Assembly: GCF_000161455.1 (NCBI RefSeq) | Contig: NZ_CM000745.1 | Location: 3,678,230 to 3,733,647 of the forward strand | Origin: Bacillus pseudomycoides DSM 12442 | Lineage (GTDB): Bacteria > Bacillota > Bacilli > Bacillales > Bacillaceae_G | Direction of reading: 5' to 3' | DNA: 55,418 bases | In this document: one piece after another, positions 31,812 to 41,426 of the stretch | How the letters are laid out: every line of letters begins with the position of its first letter | Position numbering within the stretch: the stretch's first letter is position 1 | Program-made: the position numbers and the translations under genes | The notes under the pieces: generated by a model | The model's input: the letters and a program-made list of their open reading frames with translations, nothing else | Databases searched by the model: none | Told to the model about the DNA's origin: nothing

Positions 31812-32927
31812 ATGAACAAACTACCTCACGAAACGCGCGTTGTCATTGGGATGTCCGGTGGCGTCGATTCATCTGTAGCAGCTCTTTTATTAAAAGAGCA
31901 AGGTTATGATGTAATCGGGATTTTTATGAAAAACTGGGATGATACAGACGAGAATGGTTTCTGTACAGCAACGGAAGATTACAATGATGTAATCGAAGTG
32001 TGCAATCAAATCGGTATCCCCTATTATGCAGTAAACTTTGAAAAACAATATTGGGATAAAGTATTTACGTACTTTTTAGATGAGTACCGAGCTGGTCGTA
32101 CGCCAAACCCAGATGTAATGTGTAACAAAGAAATTAAATTTAAAGCCTTTTTAGAACATGCGATTGCGCTTGGTGCCGATTATGTAGCGACAGGTCATTA
32201 TGCACGTGTTGCTTATATCGATGGCGAATATAAAATGCTACGCGGTGTTGATGATAATAAGGATCAAACATATTTCTTGAATCAATTAAGCCAAGAGCAA
32301 CTATCAAAAACAATGTTCCCGTTAGGCGAATTAAAGAAACCACAAATTCGTGAAATGGCAAAAGAAGCTGGTTTAGCAACAGCGACGAAAAAAGATAGTA
32401 CAGGTATCTGCTTTATTGGTGAGCGTAACTTTAAAGATTTCTTAAGTAACTACTTACCAGCTCAGCCAGGTGTGATGCAAACACTATCTGGCGAAGTGAA
32501 AGGGAAACATGACGGTTTAATGTACTATACAATTGGACAACGTCATGGTCTTGGTATTGGTGGTAATGGTGATCCTTGGTTCGCTGTTGGGAAAAACTTG
32601 AAAGAAAATATTTTATATGTTGATCAAGGATTCCACAATGAGCTTTTATATGGTGATGAAGTCATTGCTACGAATATAGGTTGGGTAAGTAACAGAGCGA
32701 AAGAAAAGGAATTTAAGTGCACAGCGAAATTCCGTTATCGTCAAGAGGATAACAAGGTAACGGTTCAAATCGTTGATGATAATACAGTTCGTATTCTTTG
32801 CGATGAACCAATTCGTGCGATTACGCCAGGACAAGCAGTTGTTTTCTATGATGGAGATGAATGCTTAGGCGGTGCTACAATTGATGAAGTATACCGTAGT
32901 GGTAAGAAACTAGACTATTTAGGATGA
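31812..32927 (+). CDS. mnmA: tRNA-specific 2-thiouridylase MnmA
   Basis: The 371-residue enzyme adenylates and thiolates U34 in tRNAs for Lys, Glu and Gln. The ATP-binding PP-loop SGGVDSS lies at residues 15-21. The two catalytic cysteines are in NPDVMCNKEIKF and STGICFIGERNF. Several ATG codons occur close together; the one chosen has GGAGG 7 nt upstream and gives the usual N-terminus MNKLPHETRVVIGMSGG. It starts 16 nt after yrvO stops. A terminator follows. Confidence 0.96.
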   Translation: MNKLPHETRVVIGMSGGVDSSVAALLLKEQGYDVIGIFMKNWDDTDENGFCTATEDYNDVIEVCNQIGIPYYAVNFEKQYWDKVFTYFLDEYRAGRTPNPDVMCNKEIKFKAFLEHAIALGADYVATGHYARVAYIDGEYKMLRGVDDNKDQTYFLNQLSQEQLSKTMFPLGELKKPQIREMAKEAGLATATKKDSTGICFIGERNFKDFLSNYLPAQPGVMQTLSGEVKGKHDGLMYYTIGQRHGLGIGGNGDPWFAVGKNLKENILYVDQGFHNELLYGDEVIATNIGWVSNRAKEKEFKCTAKFRYRQEDNKVTVQIVDDNTVRILCDEPIRAITPGQAVVFYDGDECLGGATIDEVYRSGKKLDYLG

Positions 32928-32934
32928 AAAACGA

Positions 32935-32972
32935 GAAGCCTCTGCCGATTAGCGGTTAGAGGTTTCTTTTTC
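32935..32972 (+). terminator. Intrinsic terminator of cymR-yrvO-mnmA
   Basis: GAAGCCTCT and AGAGGTTTC form a 9-bp stem with one G-U pair and an inner CCG/CGG, followed by TTTTTC. Confidence 0.8.
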
Positions 32973-33011
32973 ATAACAGCGAATTTTTGTTCGCTTGGAA
33001 AATAGATTATT

Positions 33012-33020
33012 TGTTATAAT
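33012..33020 (+). promoter_or_regulatory. Extended -10 promoter of yrrB
   Basis: TGTTATAAT is a perfect extended -10 element (TGnTATAAT). No good -35 box is seen at 16-18 nt upstream, as allowed for extended -10 promoters. Confidence 0.55.
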
Positions 33021-33040
33021 TTGTTGTAGAGGTGAAGAAC

Positions 33041-33700
33041 ATGTCAAATAAGCTTGAAGCAGGCATTCAATATATGCAAGAAGGAAACTGGGAAGAAGCA
33101 GCTAAAAATTTTACAGAGGCAATTGAAGAAAATCCGAAAGATGCACTTGGATACATTAACTTTGCGAATTTATTAGATGTGTTAGGAGATAGCGAACGTG
33201 CGATTTTATTTTATAAACGCGCATTAGAACTAGATGGGAAATTAGCTACTGCCTATTATGGACTTGGAAGCATATATTATGGACAAGAGCAATTTACAGA
33301 AGCAAAAGCTGCATTTGAGCAAGCAATGCAAGCTGGATTACAATCAGCTGATGTGACATTTATGCTAGGGATTACGTATGTACAGCTTGGAAATGATCGT
33401 CTTGCACTGCCATTTTTACAAAGAGCAACTGAATTAGATAGGGCAGATGTAGAAGCGGTATTCCAATGCGGATTATGCTTTGCGCGACTAGAACATATTC
33501 AGGAAGCGAAACCTTATTTTGAAAAGGTTTTACAAATGGATGAAGAACATGCAGATGCGTACTATAATTTAGGTGTTGCGTACGTGTTTGAGGAAAATAA
33601 TGAGAAAGCACTTGCTTTATTTAAGAAGGCGACTGAAATTCAACCAGATCACTTTTTAGCAGGGAATGGCATTCGTTTATTAGAGCAAGAAGCCGAATAG
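33041..33700 (+). CDS. yrrB: Tetratricopeptide repeat protein YrrB
   Basis: The 219-residue protein is almost wholly TPR repeats of 34 residues, about six, from GIQYMQEGNWEEAAKNFTEAIEENP to DAYYNLGVAYVFEENNEKALALFKKATEIQP. No signal peptide or enzymatic domain is visible. TPR arrays mediate protein contacts; the partner is unknown, though B. subtilis YrrB is found in the same place between mnmA and recD2. The ATG was preferred over a GTG three codons upstream because it has GAGGTG at normal spacing. Confidence 0.9.
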   Translation: MSNKLEAGIQYMQEGNWEEAAKNFTEAIEENPKDALGYINFANLLDVLGDSERAILFYKRALELDGKLATAYYGLGSIYYGQEQFTEAKAAFEQAMQAGLQSADVTFMLGITYVQLGNDRLALPFLQRATELDRADVEAVFQCGLCFARLEHIQEAKPYFEKVLQMDEEHADAYYNLGVAYVFEENNEKALALFKKATEIQPDHFLAGNGIRLLEQEAE

Positions 33701-33802
33701 AAATCGTACCTTAACGCGCAGTTACCCCTCATCTAATGATAAGTAGAGAGGTGGGGGCTTTACTGCTCGTTAGAGTGAGAGAAATCGGAAAGGAGAGGAA
33801 AC

Positions 33803-36139
33803 ATGGGAAATCAACATGCAATGGATTTGTTTGAGGAAGAGCAAAAATTTATAAAAGCACAAGTTCTTCATACCATTTTCCACAACGAAGAAAACCTCTA
33901 TTCCGTTGTCAGTATGAAAATCATTGAAACAAATGAAACATACGACGAAAAAAAAGTGATGATCAACGGTCACTTTCCCCGTATGCATGAAGATGAAGTA
34001 TTTACATTGACAGGTCACTTTAAAGACCACCCAAAGTACGGAAAGCAATACTTAGTTGAAACATTTAAAAAAGAATTACCTCAAACAAAAACAGGTATGG
34101 TGCAATATTTAGCGAGTGATTTATTTAAAGGAATTGGGAAGCGAACAGCAGAAAAGATTGTTGATCATCTCGGAGAACATGCGATTTCTAAAATTATGGA
34201 CGACCCTGCTGCATTAGAAGGTGTTGTAAACAAGCAGAAAGCGCAAGAAATTTATGACACAATTATTGAACACCAAGGGCTTGAAAAGGTCATGAGCTTT
34301 TTAAATGGTTATGGTTTTGGAACGAAGCTCTCGATTAAGATTTATCAGCAGTATAAAGAAATGACGCTTGAAGTGATTCGAAATAATCCATATCAGTTGA
34401 TTGAAGAAGTCGATGGCATCGGTTTTGGAAGAGCTGACGATATAGGACGAGCGCTAGGGATATCTGGTAACCATAATGATCGTGTGAGAGCAGGATGTTT
34501 CTATACGTTAGAAAATGTTTCGCTCCAAGAAGGTCATGTGTTTATGGAAAAGGGTCAACTAGTTCGAGAAACCGTATCGCTTTTAAATAATCAAGAGGGT
34601 AATGTGACGGAAGAAGATATTTTGCAATGCGTTGAAATGATGCAAGGTGAAGGGAAAATCATTATAGAAGAAGACCGCATTTATTTAGCTTCGTTATTCT
34701 ATTCCGAAAAGGGCGTTGTCAAATCAATCCGCCGTCTCATGAACCAAGAAGAGACGCCTTCGTTTCCTGAAGCGGAAGTATTATTAACGTTAGGGAAAAT
34801 TGAAGAGCAGCTAAAAGTACAGTATGCGCCGCTTCAACAAGAGGCAATTCAAACTGCGCTTCATAAGCCGATGATGTTATTAACCGGCGGACCTGGTACA
34901 GGGAAGACGACCGTTATTAAAGGAATTGTCGAAATGTATGCTTCCTTGCATGGTTTATCATTAAGCCCGCAAGATTACAGTGATGATAATCCGTTTCCGA
35001 TTCTGTTAACAGCTCCGACAGGCCGCGCTGCGAAGCGGATGAGTGAGTCAACAGGGCTTCCTGCTTGTACGATTCACCGCTTACTTGGTTGGACGCCAGA
35101 AGGATCTTTCCAGCGTAATGAAACGGACCCTGTACAAGGAAAGTTACTTATCATTGATGAGTTTTCAATGGTTGATATTTGGCTCGCGAATCAATTGTTT
35201 AAATCATTACCAACAAACATTCAAGTAATTGTTGTAGGTGATGAAGATCAATTACCTTCTGTAGGGCCTGGACAAGTGTTGAAAGATTTATTAGATGCTG
35301 GTGCAATTCCGACAGTGAAGTTAACAGAGATTTACCGTCAAGCAGAAGGGTCATCCGTTATTCAGCTTGCCCATGCGATAAAAAATGGTACGCTGCCACC
35401 AGACTTAGCACAAAATAAAAAAGATCGTTCGTTTATTGGTTGCTCAGGTGCTCAAATTGTTGAGGTTGTAAAACAAGTATGTGAAAACGCGAAGACGAAA
35501 GGGTTTAATGCAAGAGATGTCCAAGTGTTAGCGCCTATGTATCGCGGTCCGGCAGGTATTAATGTGCTAAATGAGGCACTCCAAGAAGTATTTAATCCGA
35601 AGAAAGAAAAGAGTAGAGAAATTGCCTACGGTGATGTTGTGTATCGAACGGGTGATAAAGTATTGCAGCTCGTAAATCAACCAGAAAGCCAAGTGTTTAA
35701 TGGTGACATTGGAGAAATTGTTTCTGTATTTTATGCAAAGGAAAATGTGGAGAAACAAGATATGGTTGTTGTTTCGTTCGATGGGATTGAAGTAACGTAT
35801 ATAAAGCCAGATTTAAATCAAATTACACATGCGTATTGTTGTTCAATTCATAAGTCACAAGGAAGTGAATTTCCAATTGTAATTATGCCGATTGTAAAGA
35901 GTTATTACCGCATGTTACGCCGTAATTTAATTTATACAGGTATTACGAGAAGTAAAAAGTTTCTAATTATTTGCGGAGAAGAATCAGCCTTTCAATCTGG
36001 TGTGAATCGTCTTGATGATTCCATGCGGCAAACAACGTTAGCTGGTCGCTTGCAGGAATCAAAAGGGGAAGTGCAAATGGTTACGATTGATGGCCAGGAG
36101 ATGGATGTGGAAAACATTTCACCGTATGATTTTATGTAG
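33803..36139 (+). CDS. recD2: ATP-dependent DNA helicase RecD2
   Basis: The 778-residue helicase is the RecD2 form that works without RecBC. An N-terminal domain (about 1-150) carries the helix-hairpin-helix GIGKRTAEKIVDHL near 110, and a second region contains GIGFGRADDIGRALGI near 207. Walker A TGGPGTGKTTVIKG lies near 357, Walker B LLIIDEFSMVDIWLA near 447, and the UvrD-like C-terminal motif HKSQGSEFPIVIMP near 685. It unwinds DNA 5'-3' and takes part in replication fork progression and repair. AAAGGAGAGG lies before the ATG. Confidence 0.95.
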   Translation: MGNQHAMDLFEEEQKFIKAQVLHTIFHNEENLYSVVSMKIIETNETYDEKKVMINGHFPRMHEDEVFTLTGHFKDHPKYGKQYLVETFKKELPQTKTGMVQYLASDLFKGIGKRTAEKIVDHLGEHAISKIMDDPAALEGVVNKQKAQEIYDTIIEHQGLEKVMSFLNGYGFGTKLSIKIYQQYKEMTLEVIRNNPYQLIEEVDGIGFGRADDIGRALGISGNHNDRVRAGCFYTLENVSLQEGHVFMEKGQLVRETVSLLNNQEGNVTEEDILQCVEMMQGEGKIIIEEDRIYLASLFYSEKGVVKSIRRLMNQEETPSFPEAEVLLTLGKIEEQLKVQYAPLQQEAIQTALHKPMMLLTGGPGTGKTTVIKGIVEMYASLHGLSLSPQDYSDDNPFPILLTAPTGRAAKRMSESTGLPACTIHRLLGWTPEGSFQRNETDPVQGKLLIIDEFSMVDIWLANQLFKSLPTNIQVIVVGDEDQLPSVGPGQVLKDLLDAGAIPTVKLTEIYRQAEGSSVIQLAHAIKNGTLPPDLAQNKKDRSFIGCSGAQIVEVVKQVCENAKTKGFNARDVQVLAPMYRGPAGINVLNEALQEVFNPKKEKSREIAYGDVVYRTGDKVLQLVNQPESQVFNGDIGEIVSVFYAKENVEKQDMVVVSFDGIEVTYIKPDLNQITHAYCCSIHKSQGSEFPIVIMPIVKSYYRMLRRNLIYTGITRSKKFLIICGEESAFQSGVNRLDDSMRQTTLAGRLQESKGEVQMVTIDGQEMDVENISPYDFM

Positions 36140-36280
36140 CAAGGTGAAATTATATAGTGAAACTTTCAATATAGAGAGCGTTATTTTGAAAGTGTAAGGC
36201 AGTTCTAGTATGTATAAATGAGTGCAGTTTGGACATAATGGCGAATAGAATCTGGGAGACTGTAAGGAGATGAAAGCCAT

Positions 36281-36469
36281 ATGTTCAGTTGTCCAAATTG
36301 CAAAGGGAAAGACATTGGAAAAATAGGTGTCAACCAATTTTATTGCTGGAATTGTTATATTGAATTATCGGTTTCAAAGGGGAAAATCCATACGCATCAA
36401 GTAGAAGAAGATGGATCGCTTAGTTCTCTTGATGATTTATTTGATGAGAATGAACGAACCATCGGATAG
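36281..36469 (+). CDS. Small zinc-ribbon protein of unknown function
   Basis: The 62-residue protein has two CxxC knuckles, CPNC (4-7) and CWNC (22-25), forming a single zinc ribbon, followed by an acidic tail (EEDGSLSSLDDLFDENERTIG). AAGGAG lies before the ATG. Such proteins often bind nucleic acid or other proteins, but nothing more specific can be said. It is followed closely by the DUF3918 gene. Confidence 0.75.
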   Translation: MFSCPNCKGKDIGKIGVNQFYCWNCYIELSVSKGKIHTHQVEEDGSLSSLDDLFDENERTIG

Positions 36470-36488
36470 TCAAAAAGGGGGATTTACT

Positions 36489-36617
36489 TTGAACGTACGC
36501 AATTCATTAATCGCATTAGGTATTGGAGCTGCGGCATATCAATATGCACGTAAACAAGATGTGTTTTCCAAACGTAATATGAAAAGAGCACGCAAAATGA
36601 TTAAGTCTTATTTATAA
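36489..36617 (+). CDS. yrzQ: DUF3918/YrzQ-like small protein
   Basis: The 42-residue protein begins MNVRNSLIALGIGAAAYQYA, a short hydrophobic helix, followed by a basic tail (SKRNMKRARKMIKSYL). This is the DUF3918 (YrzQ) pattern. The TTG start has AAGGGGG 7 nt upstream. It is 19 nt after the zinc-ribbon gene and ends before a strong terminator. Function unknown; likely membrane-associated. Confidence 0.7.
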   Translation: MNVRNSLIALGIGAAAYQYARKQDVFSKRNMKRARKMIKSYL

Positions 36618-36633
36618 TCATTTCTATAAAGTG

Positions 36634-36665
36634 AAAAACTCCCTTCATTCTCAGGGAGTTTTTTC
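36634..36665. terminator. Bidirectional intrinsic terminator after yrzQ
   Basis: AAAAACTCCCT and AGGGAGTTTTT form a perfect 11-bp stem with an 8-nt loop, flanked by T on the right and A on the left. It also serves the convergent gene. Confidence 0.9.
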
Positions 36666-36876
36666 ATGTGCTCGTATATAAATAAAAAAGTCCAATTTTA
36701 GAAAAAAGATAAGAAAGTCCGTAACATCCAATACCAAGAACTCCGTAATACCACAGCTGTTTCGCACGTTCTTTTCGTGTTGAACGCGTGAAGAGTCCCT
36801 TCCAAATACCAAAGCCAATGCAGATCCATTCTAGTATCATGAAAAGTGTTGAAAGAATTAACATAAGCCAAACCAT
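36664..36876 (-). CDS. Small two-helix membrane protein, unknown function
   Basis: The 70-residue protein has two hydrophobic segments (about residues 3-24 and 44-63) separated by a basic loop (TRSTRKERAKQ). The ATG has AGGAGG 6 nt upstream; an earlier in-frame start lies inside that site. I recognise no family. It stands alone on the minus strand between yrzQ and yrrI, and its stop codon touches the shared terminator. Confidence 0.65.
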   Translation of the reverse strand: MVWLMLILSTLFMILEWICIGFGIWKGLFTRSTRKERAKQLWYYGVLGIGCYGLSYLFSKIGLFYLYTST

Positions 36877-37060
36877 TTTATTCCTCCTCACATATTTGCG
36901 AGCTGACCTAAGTGCTTGTCCGTATGATGTTAAATATATGTAAGTTTTTTTAAAAACAGTATGGTCTGTATGGAAATATTTTAGTCCAGTAATTTTTTAA
37001 AAGTTTTACACATAACCTTCTCTATTTCTTTTCAAAATAAGGATGGAGGAGGTTTTTCGC

Positions 37061-38119
37061 TTGAAGAATCTTAAAATTATTTGGATCTATCGATTAGGGT
37101 TATTGTTATTAGTGTTTTTATGTTTGCTCGTCTTTTTAAAAATTAAACCACTATGGGCGCCAATCATATTCGTGTTTAAAGTAGCAATTACACCATTTTT
37201 AATTGCTTGTTTCATCGCGTATTTACTGCATCCTTTAATTGAAAAATTATATAAAGAGGGAATGCCACGTACACTTGCGATTTTGCTTATTTATATTCTC
37301 TTTTTTGGTGGTCTCGGTTATGGAATTTATAAAGGGACACCGGTTGTGATTGCGCAGCTACAAGAAATCAATAAGCAATTCCCGCAGTTTATGAAAATGT
37401 ATGATTCTTGGATGGACGGTGTGACAGAACAGACAGACAATTTCCCATCGTTTATTCATGAGAAAGTAAAGCAAATATTTGTCGGCATTGAGATGAAGAT
37501 ACAAGCACTTTTAAATAAGGTGATGAGTACAGCACGTGGTGTACTGGATTCATTACTCATCATTTTCTTGATTCCTTTCATTGTATTTTACATATTAAAA
37601 GACTATGGAGAGTTTTATCACGTTTTTTGGAAGCTTGTTCCGAGTAAATGGCGTAGTACAGGACAAGTATTGGCGAAGGAGATCGATAAGTCACTTGGAA
37701 GTTATATTCGAGGGCAATTATTTGTTTGTTTAGTTTTAGGAGGAGTGTCCGCTCTTTCATTTTGGTTTATTGCGATGAAGTACCCACTGTTATTAGGCAT
37801 TATTGTTGGAGTTACCGATATTATTCCTTACTTTGGACCAATTTTAGGAGCGATTCCGACGTTGATGATTGCGGCAACCGTATCCACGAACCTTTTTATT
37901 AAAGCGGGCATTGCACTTGCCATTTTACAATTTGTTGAAAGTAACATTCTCTCCCCATATATTGTTGGGAAGTCGTTACGTATGCATCCTGTTATTATTA
38001 TGCTTGCTCTTCTGATTGGGGGAGAAATAGGTGGAATCGTCGGTCTTTTAATAGCAGTTCCTATTTTGGCGGTGATTCGAACCGTCATTGTTCATATAAA
38101 GCCACTCTGGAAACATTGA
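37061..38119 (+). CDS. yrrI: AI-2E family (PerM-like) transporter YrrI
   Basis: The 352-residue protein has the AI-2E/PerM layout: two or three N-terminal helices (PFLIACFIAYLLHPLIEKL near 46-64), an extracytoplasmic middle domain (about 95-160), then about five helices with VGVTDIIPYFGPILGAIPTL near 250 and GGEIGGIVGLLIAVPILAV near 325. Family members include possible autoinducer exporters and sodium/proton antiporters; the substrate here is unknown. The TTG start has AGGAGG 8 nt upstream. The stop codon lies inside the -35 box of the alaS promoter. Confidence 0.86.
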   Translation: MKNLKIIWIYRLGLLLLVFLCLLVFLKIKPLWAPIIFVFKVAITPFLIACFIAYLLHPLIEKLYKEGMPRTLAILLIYILFFGGLGYGIYKGTPVVIAQLQEINKQFPQFMKMYDSWMDGVTEQTDNFPSFIHEKVKQIFVGIEMKIQALLNKVMSTARGVLDSLLIIFLIPFIVFYILKDYGEFYHVFWKLVPSKWRSTGQVLAKEIDKSLGSYIRGQLFVCLVLGGVSALSFWFIAMKYPLLLGIIVGVTDIIPYFGPILGAIPTLMIAATVSTNLFIKAGIALAILQFVESNILSPYIVGKSLRMHPVIIMLALLIGGEIGGIVGLLIAVPILAVIRTVIVHIKPLWKH

Positions 38120-38144
38120 CAAATGGAAACGGATTCGCTACAAT
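38116..38144 (+). promoter_or_regulatory. Promoter of alaS
   Basis: A perfect TTGACA, a 17-nt spacer and TACAAT are seen. The TGA inside the -35 box is the yrrI stop codon. The start site is near 38151, at the 5' edge of the T-box leader. Confidence 0.8.
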
Positions 38145-38150
38145 TTTGGC

Positions 38151-38402
38151 ATATAGCATATGATTTTAAATTGATGACGGAACGAGTATGTCACAGTCCA
38201 TTTTTAGAGAGAAACTTCCATCGGCTGAAAGAAGTTTTAAATGAAGGGTGACAGAACGCTAATCCTGAGAGCAGCTAATCCCTGCCGTCTTGCCACGTTA
38301 CGGCACCATGAGGTGATGAATCGAGAATGTATAAATCGGTTCATAATTAGGGTGGTATCGCGAGTTAACTCTCGTCCCTTTTATAGGGACGGGAGTTTTT
38401 TG
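38151..38402 (+). promoter_or_regulatory. T-box riboswitch of alaS
   Basis: Stem I starts near ACGGAACGAGTA. The specifier region reads GAACGCTAATCC, giving the Ala codon GCT (38258-38260). The antiterminator sequence AGGGTGGTATCGCG is at 38349-38362 and the terminator pairs AACTCTCGTCCCT with AGGGACGGGAGTT, followed by T6. Uncharged tRNA-Ala would allow read-through into alaS. Confidence 0.95.
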
Positions 38403-38435
38403 TTTTTATGAAATTTCTTAAAGGAGGAAATATAG

Positions 38436-41078
38436 ATGAAACAGTTAACAGGAGCACAAATTCGTCAAATGTTTTTAGACTTTTTCGAGGAAAAAGGGCA
38501 TGCAATTGAACCAAGTGCATCATTAGTTCCGCATGAGGATCCATCTCTTTTATGGATCAACAGTGGTGTAGCGACATTAAAGAAATACTTTGATGGTCGT
38601 GTAATCCCGCAAAACCCACGTATTACAAATGCGCAAAAATCAATTCGTACAAACGATATTGAAAACGTTGGGAAAACAGCTCGTCACCATACATTCTTTG
38701 AAATGTTAGGAAACTTCTCAATTGGTGACTACTTTAAAGAAGAAGCAATTACATGGGCTTGGGAATTTTTAACGAGCGACAAATGGATTGGATTCGATAA
38801 AGAGTTACTATCTGTAACAATCCATCCAGAAGATGAAGAAGCATTTACAATTTGGAATGAGAAAATGGGTGTTCCGAAAGAGCGCATCATTCGTTTAGAA
38901 GAAAACTTCTGGGATATTGGTGAAGGACCAAGTGGACCGAACACAGAAATTTTCTATGACCGCGGTGAAGCTTACGGTAACGATTTTAGCGATCCTGAGT
39001 TGTATCCGGGTGGAGAAAACGAACGTTACTTAGAAGTATGGAACCTTGTATTCTCTCAATTTAACCATAATCCGGATGGCTCATATACGCCACTTCCAAA
39101 GAAAAACATCGATACAGGGATGGGTCTAGAGCGTATGACATCTATCGTTCAAGATGTACCTACAAACTTTGATACAGACCTATTTATGCCAATGATTGGT
39201 GCAACAGAATCAATTTCTGGTGAGAAATATCGCGGTGGCGATGTAGAAAAAGATATGGCGTTTAAAGTAATTGCAGACCATATCCGTACAGTAACATTTG
39301 CTGTTGGTGATGGAGCTCTTCCTTCTAACGAAGGCCGTGGCTATGTATTACGTCGTTTATTACGCCGTGCTGTACGTTATGCGAAGAAATTAAACATTAA
39401 CCGTCCATTCATGTTTGAATTAGTACCGGTTGTTGGCGAAGTAATGAAAGACTTCTATCCAGAAGTTCTTGAAAAGAAAGACTTTATTGCAAAAGTTGTG
39501 AAAAATGAAGAAGAGCGTTTCCATGAAACACTTCATGATGGAGAAGCAATTTTAGCAGAGGTTATTGCAAAAGCAAAAGAAGAAAAAACGACTGCTATTT
39601 CTGGAGTAGATGCGTTCCGTCTATATGACACATATGGTTTCCCAATTGAATTAACAGAAGAATATGCAGAAGAAGCTGGTATGACGGTTGATCATACAGG
39701 TTTTGAAGCAGAGATGGAAAAACAACGTGAACGTGCACGTGCAGCTCGTCAAGACGTTGATTCTATGCAAGTTCAAGGCGGCGTACTTGGAGAAATTAAA
39801 GTAGCGAGTGAATTCGTTGGTTATGGTACAGTTGCGACAGAAAGTAATGTTGTTGCACTTGTGAAAAATGGCGAGTACACAGATAGCTTACAAGCAGGCG
39901 AAGAAGGACAATTAATGCTTGATGTAACACCATTCTATGCTGAGAGTGGCGGACAAATCGCAGACCGCGGTTACCTTCTTGCTGACGGTGTGAAAGTTCT
40001 TGTAAAAGACGTACAAAAAGCACCAAATGGTCAAAGCTTACACAAAATAGTTGTGGAAGAAGGAACGTTAACAAAAGAATCAGCTGTAAAAGCTATTATT
40101 GATACGAAGAACCGTAGCAGTGTTGTGAAAAACCATACAGCAACGCATATTTTACACCAAGCATTAAAAGATGTACTTGGAACACATGTTAACCAAGCTG
40201 GTTCTCTTGTAACATCAGAACGTCTACGCTTTGACTTCTCTCACTTCGGTCAAGTACAAGCTGACGAATTAGAAAAAATTGAGCGTATTGTAAACGAAAA
40301 AATTTGGGAAAGTATTGATGTTGAGATTTCTCAAAAAGCAATTGAAGAAGCAAAAGAAATGGGTGCAATGGCATTATTCGGTGAAAAATACGGAGATGTT
40401 GTACGCGTTGTCCAAGTAGGCGATTATAGCTTAGAACTTTGCGGTGGTTGTCACGTTGATAACACAGCATCTATCGGTATTTTCAAAATTGTTGCTGAGT
40501 CTGGTATCGGTGCTGGAACTCGTCGTATTGAGGCAGTGACTGGTAAATCTGCATACGAATTAATGAACGATCAAGTAAGTTTATTAAAAGAAGCTGCAGG
40601 CAAAATGAAAACAAATCCGAAAGATATTTTAACAAGAGTAGACGGTCTATTTACTGAAGTGAAACAACTTCAAAAAGAGAATGAATCTCTTGCTGCAAAA
40701 TTAAGTAACATTGAAGCTGGAAACTTAACAGATTCAGTTGTTACAGTGGATGGAGTAAATGTATTAGCAACAAAAGTAAATGTTGCAGATATGAATAACT
40801 TACGTACAATGATGGATGACCTGAAAAATAAATTAGAGTCTGCAGTCGTTGTATTAGCAGCTGTAAATGAGGATAAAGTAAATATTCTAGCAGGTGTAAC
40901 GAAAGATTTAATCAATCAAGGTTACCATGCAGGTAAACTTGTGAAAGAAGTTGCTTCTCGCTGCGGCGGTGGCGGTGGCGGCCGTCCTGACATGGCTCAA
41001 GCAGGTGGTAAAAACCCAGCGCAAGTGGATGATGCACTTGCATTTGTAGAAGAGTACGTTAAATCTGTTTCAAAATAA
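38436..41078 (+). CDS. alaS: Alanyl-tRNA synthetase
   Basis: The 880-residue protein has the N-terminal class II catalytic domain (QIRQMFLDFFEEKGH, then WINSGVATLKKYF; about 1-380), a tRNA-recognition domain, the editing domain with zinc-binding HTATHILH near 570 and CGGCHVDNT near 668, and the C-Ala domain with a glycine-rich stretch (CGGGGGGRPDMAQAGG) near the end. It charges tRNA-Ala and clears mischarged Ser and Gly. AAAGGAGG lies before the ATG. T-box control is visible upstream. Confidence 0.97.
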   Translation: MKQLTGAQIRQMFLDFFEEKGHAIEPSASLVPHEDPSLLWINSGVATLKKYFDGRVIPQNPRITNAQKSIRTNDIENVGKTARHHTFFEMLGNFSIGDYFKEEAITWAWEFLTSDKWIGFDKELLSVTIHPEDEEAFTIWNEKMGVPKERIIRLEENFWDIGEGPSGPNTEIFYDRGEAYGNDFSDPELYPGGENERYLEVWNLVFSQFNHNPDGSYTPLPKKNIDTGMGLERMTSIVQDVPTNFDTDLFMPMIGATESISGEKYRGGDVEKDMAFKVIADHIRTVTFAVGDGALPSNEGRGYVLRRLLRRAVRYAKKLNINRPFMFELVPVVGEVMKDFYPEVLEKKDFIAKVVKNEEERFHETLHDGEAILAEVIAKAKEEKTTAISGVDAFRLYDTYGFPIELTEEYAEEAGMTVDHTGFEAEMEKQRERARAARQDVDSMQVQGGVLGEIKVASEFVGYGTVATESNVVALVKNGEYTDSLQAGEEGQLMLDVTPFYAESGGQIADRGYLLADGVKVLVKDVQKAPNGQSLHKIVVEEGTLTKESAVKAIIDTKNRSSVVKNHTATHILHQALKDVLGTHVNQAGSLVTSERLRFDFSHFGQVQADELEKIERIVNEKIWESIDVEISQKAIEEAKEMGAMALFGEKYGDVVRVVQVGDYSLELCGGCHVDNTASIGIFKIVAESGIGAGTRRIEAVTGKSAYELMNDQVSLLKEAAGKMKTNPKDILTRVDGLFTEVKQLQKENESLAAKLSNIEAGNLTDSVVTVDGVNVLATKVNVADMNNLRTMMDDLKNKLESAVVVLAAVNEDKVNILAGVTKDLINQGYHAGKLVKEVASRCGGGGGGRPDMAQAGGKNPAQVDDALAFVEEYVKSVSK

Positions 41079-41156
41079 AGAGATAGTAGTGTACAATAGT
41101 AGGGAGAGGAGAGATTCTTCTCCCTATACTTACTACTTATAAGTGAGGTGCTTAAA

Positions 41157-41423
41157 ATGGACGGTTTTGATAAAACAATGAAGTTTAACTTTCAAGATGA
41201 AAAACAGAGTGTCCATGTAAACGATGTACTTTTAACTGTGTATGATGCACTTCAAGAAAAAGGCTATAATCCGATTAACCAAATCGTCGGTTATTTATTA
41301 AGTGGAGACCCAGCATACATACCTCGTCATAAAGATGCACGAAGCATTATTCGCAAGTTAGAACGTGATGAATTGATTGAAGAGCTTGTGAAGTCTTATT
41401 TGAAACAACATCGTGAGGAGTAG
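41157..41423 (+). CDS. yrzL: IreB family regulatory phosphoprotein YrzL
   Basis: The 88-residue protein matches the IreB/YrzL family (DUF965), with VYDALQEKGYNPINQIVGYLLSGDPAYIPRHKDARSIIRK. In Enterococcus IreB is a phosphorylation target of the IreK kinase and affects cephalosporin resistance; in Bacillus its role is unclear. GAGGTG lies before the ATG; an earlier GTG-region start was not used. It forms a tight group with ruvX and yrzB, the widely conserved order after alaS. An imperfect hairpin (AGGGAGA/TCTCCCT, 41101-41125) lies between alaS and this gene. Confidence 0.92.
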   Translation: MDGFDKTMKFNFQDEKQSVHVNDVLLTVYDALQEKGYNPINQIVGYLLSGDPAYIPRHKDARSIIRKLERDELIEELVKSYLKQHREE

Positions 41424-41426
41424 TTT

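Noticed and set aside
33701..33802. Weak hairpin CCCCTC/GAGGTGGGG between yrrB and recD2
   Set aside because: The pairing needs a bulge and is not followed by a T tract, so it is not called a terminator.
36140..36230. 8-bp inverted repeat ACTTTCAA/TTGAAAGT after recD2
   Set aside because: It is AT-rich, with a loop of about 16 nt and no T tract, and is probably chance.
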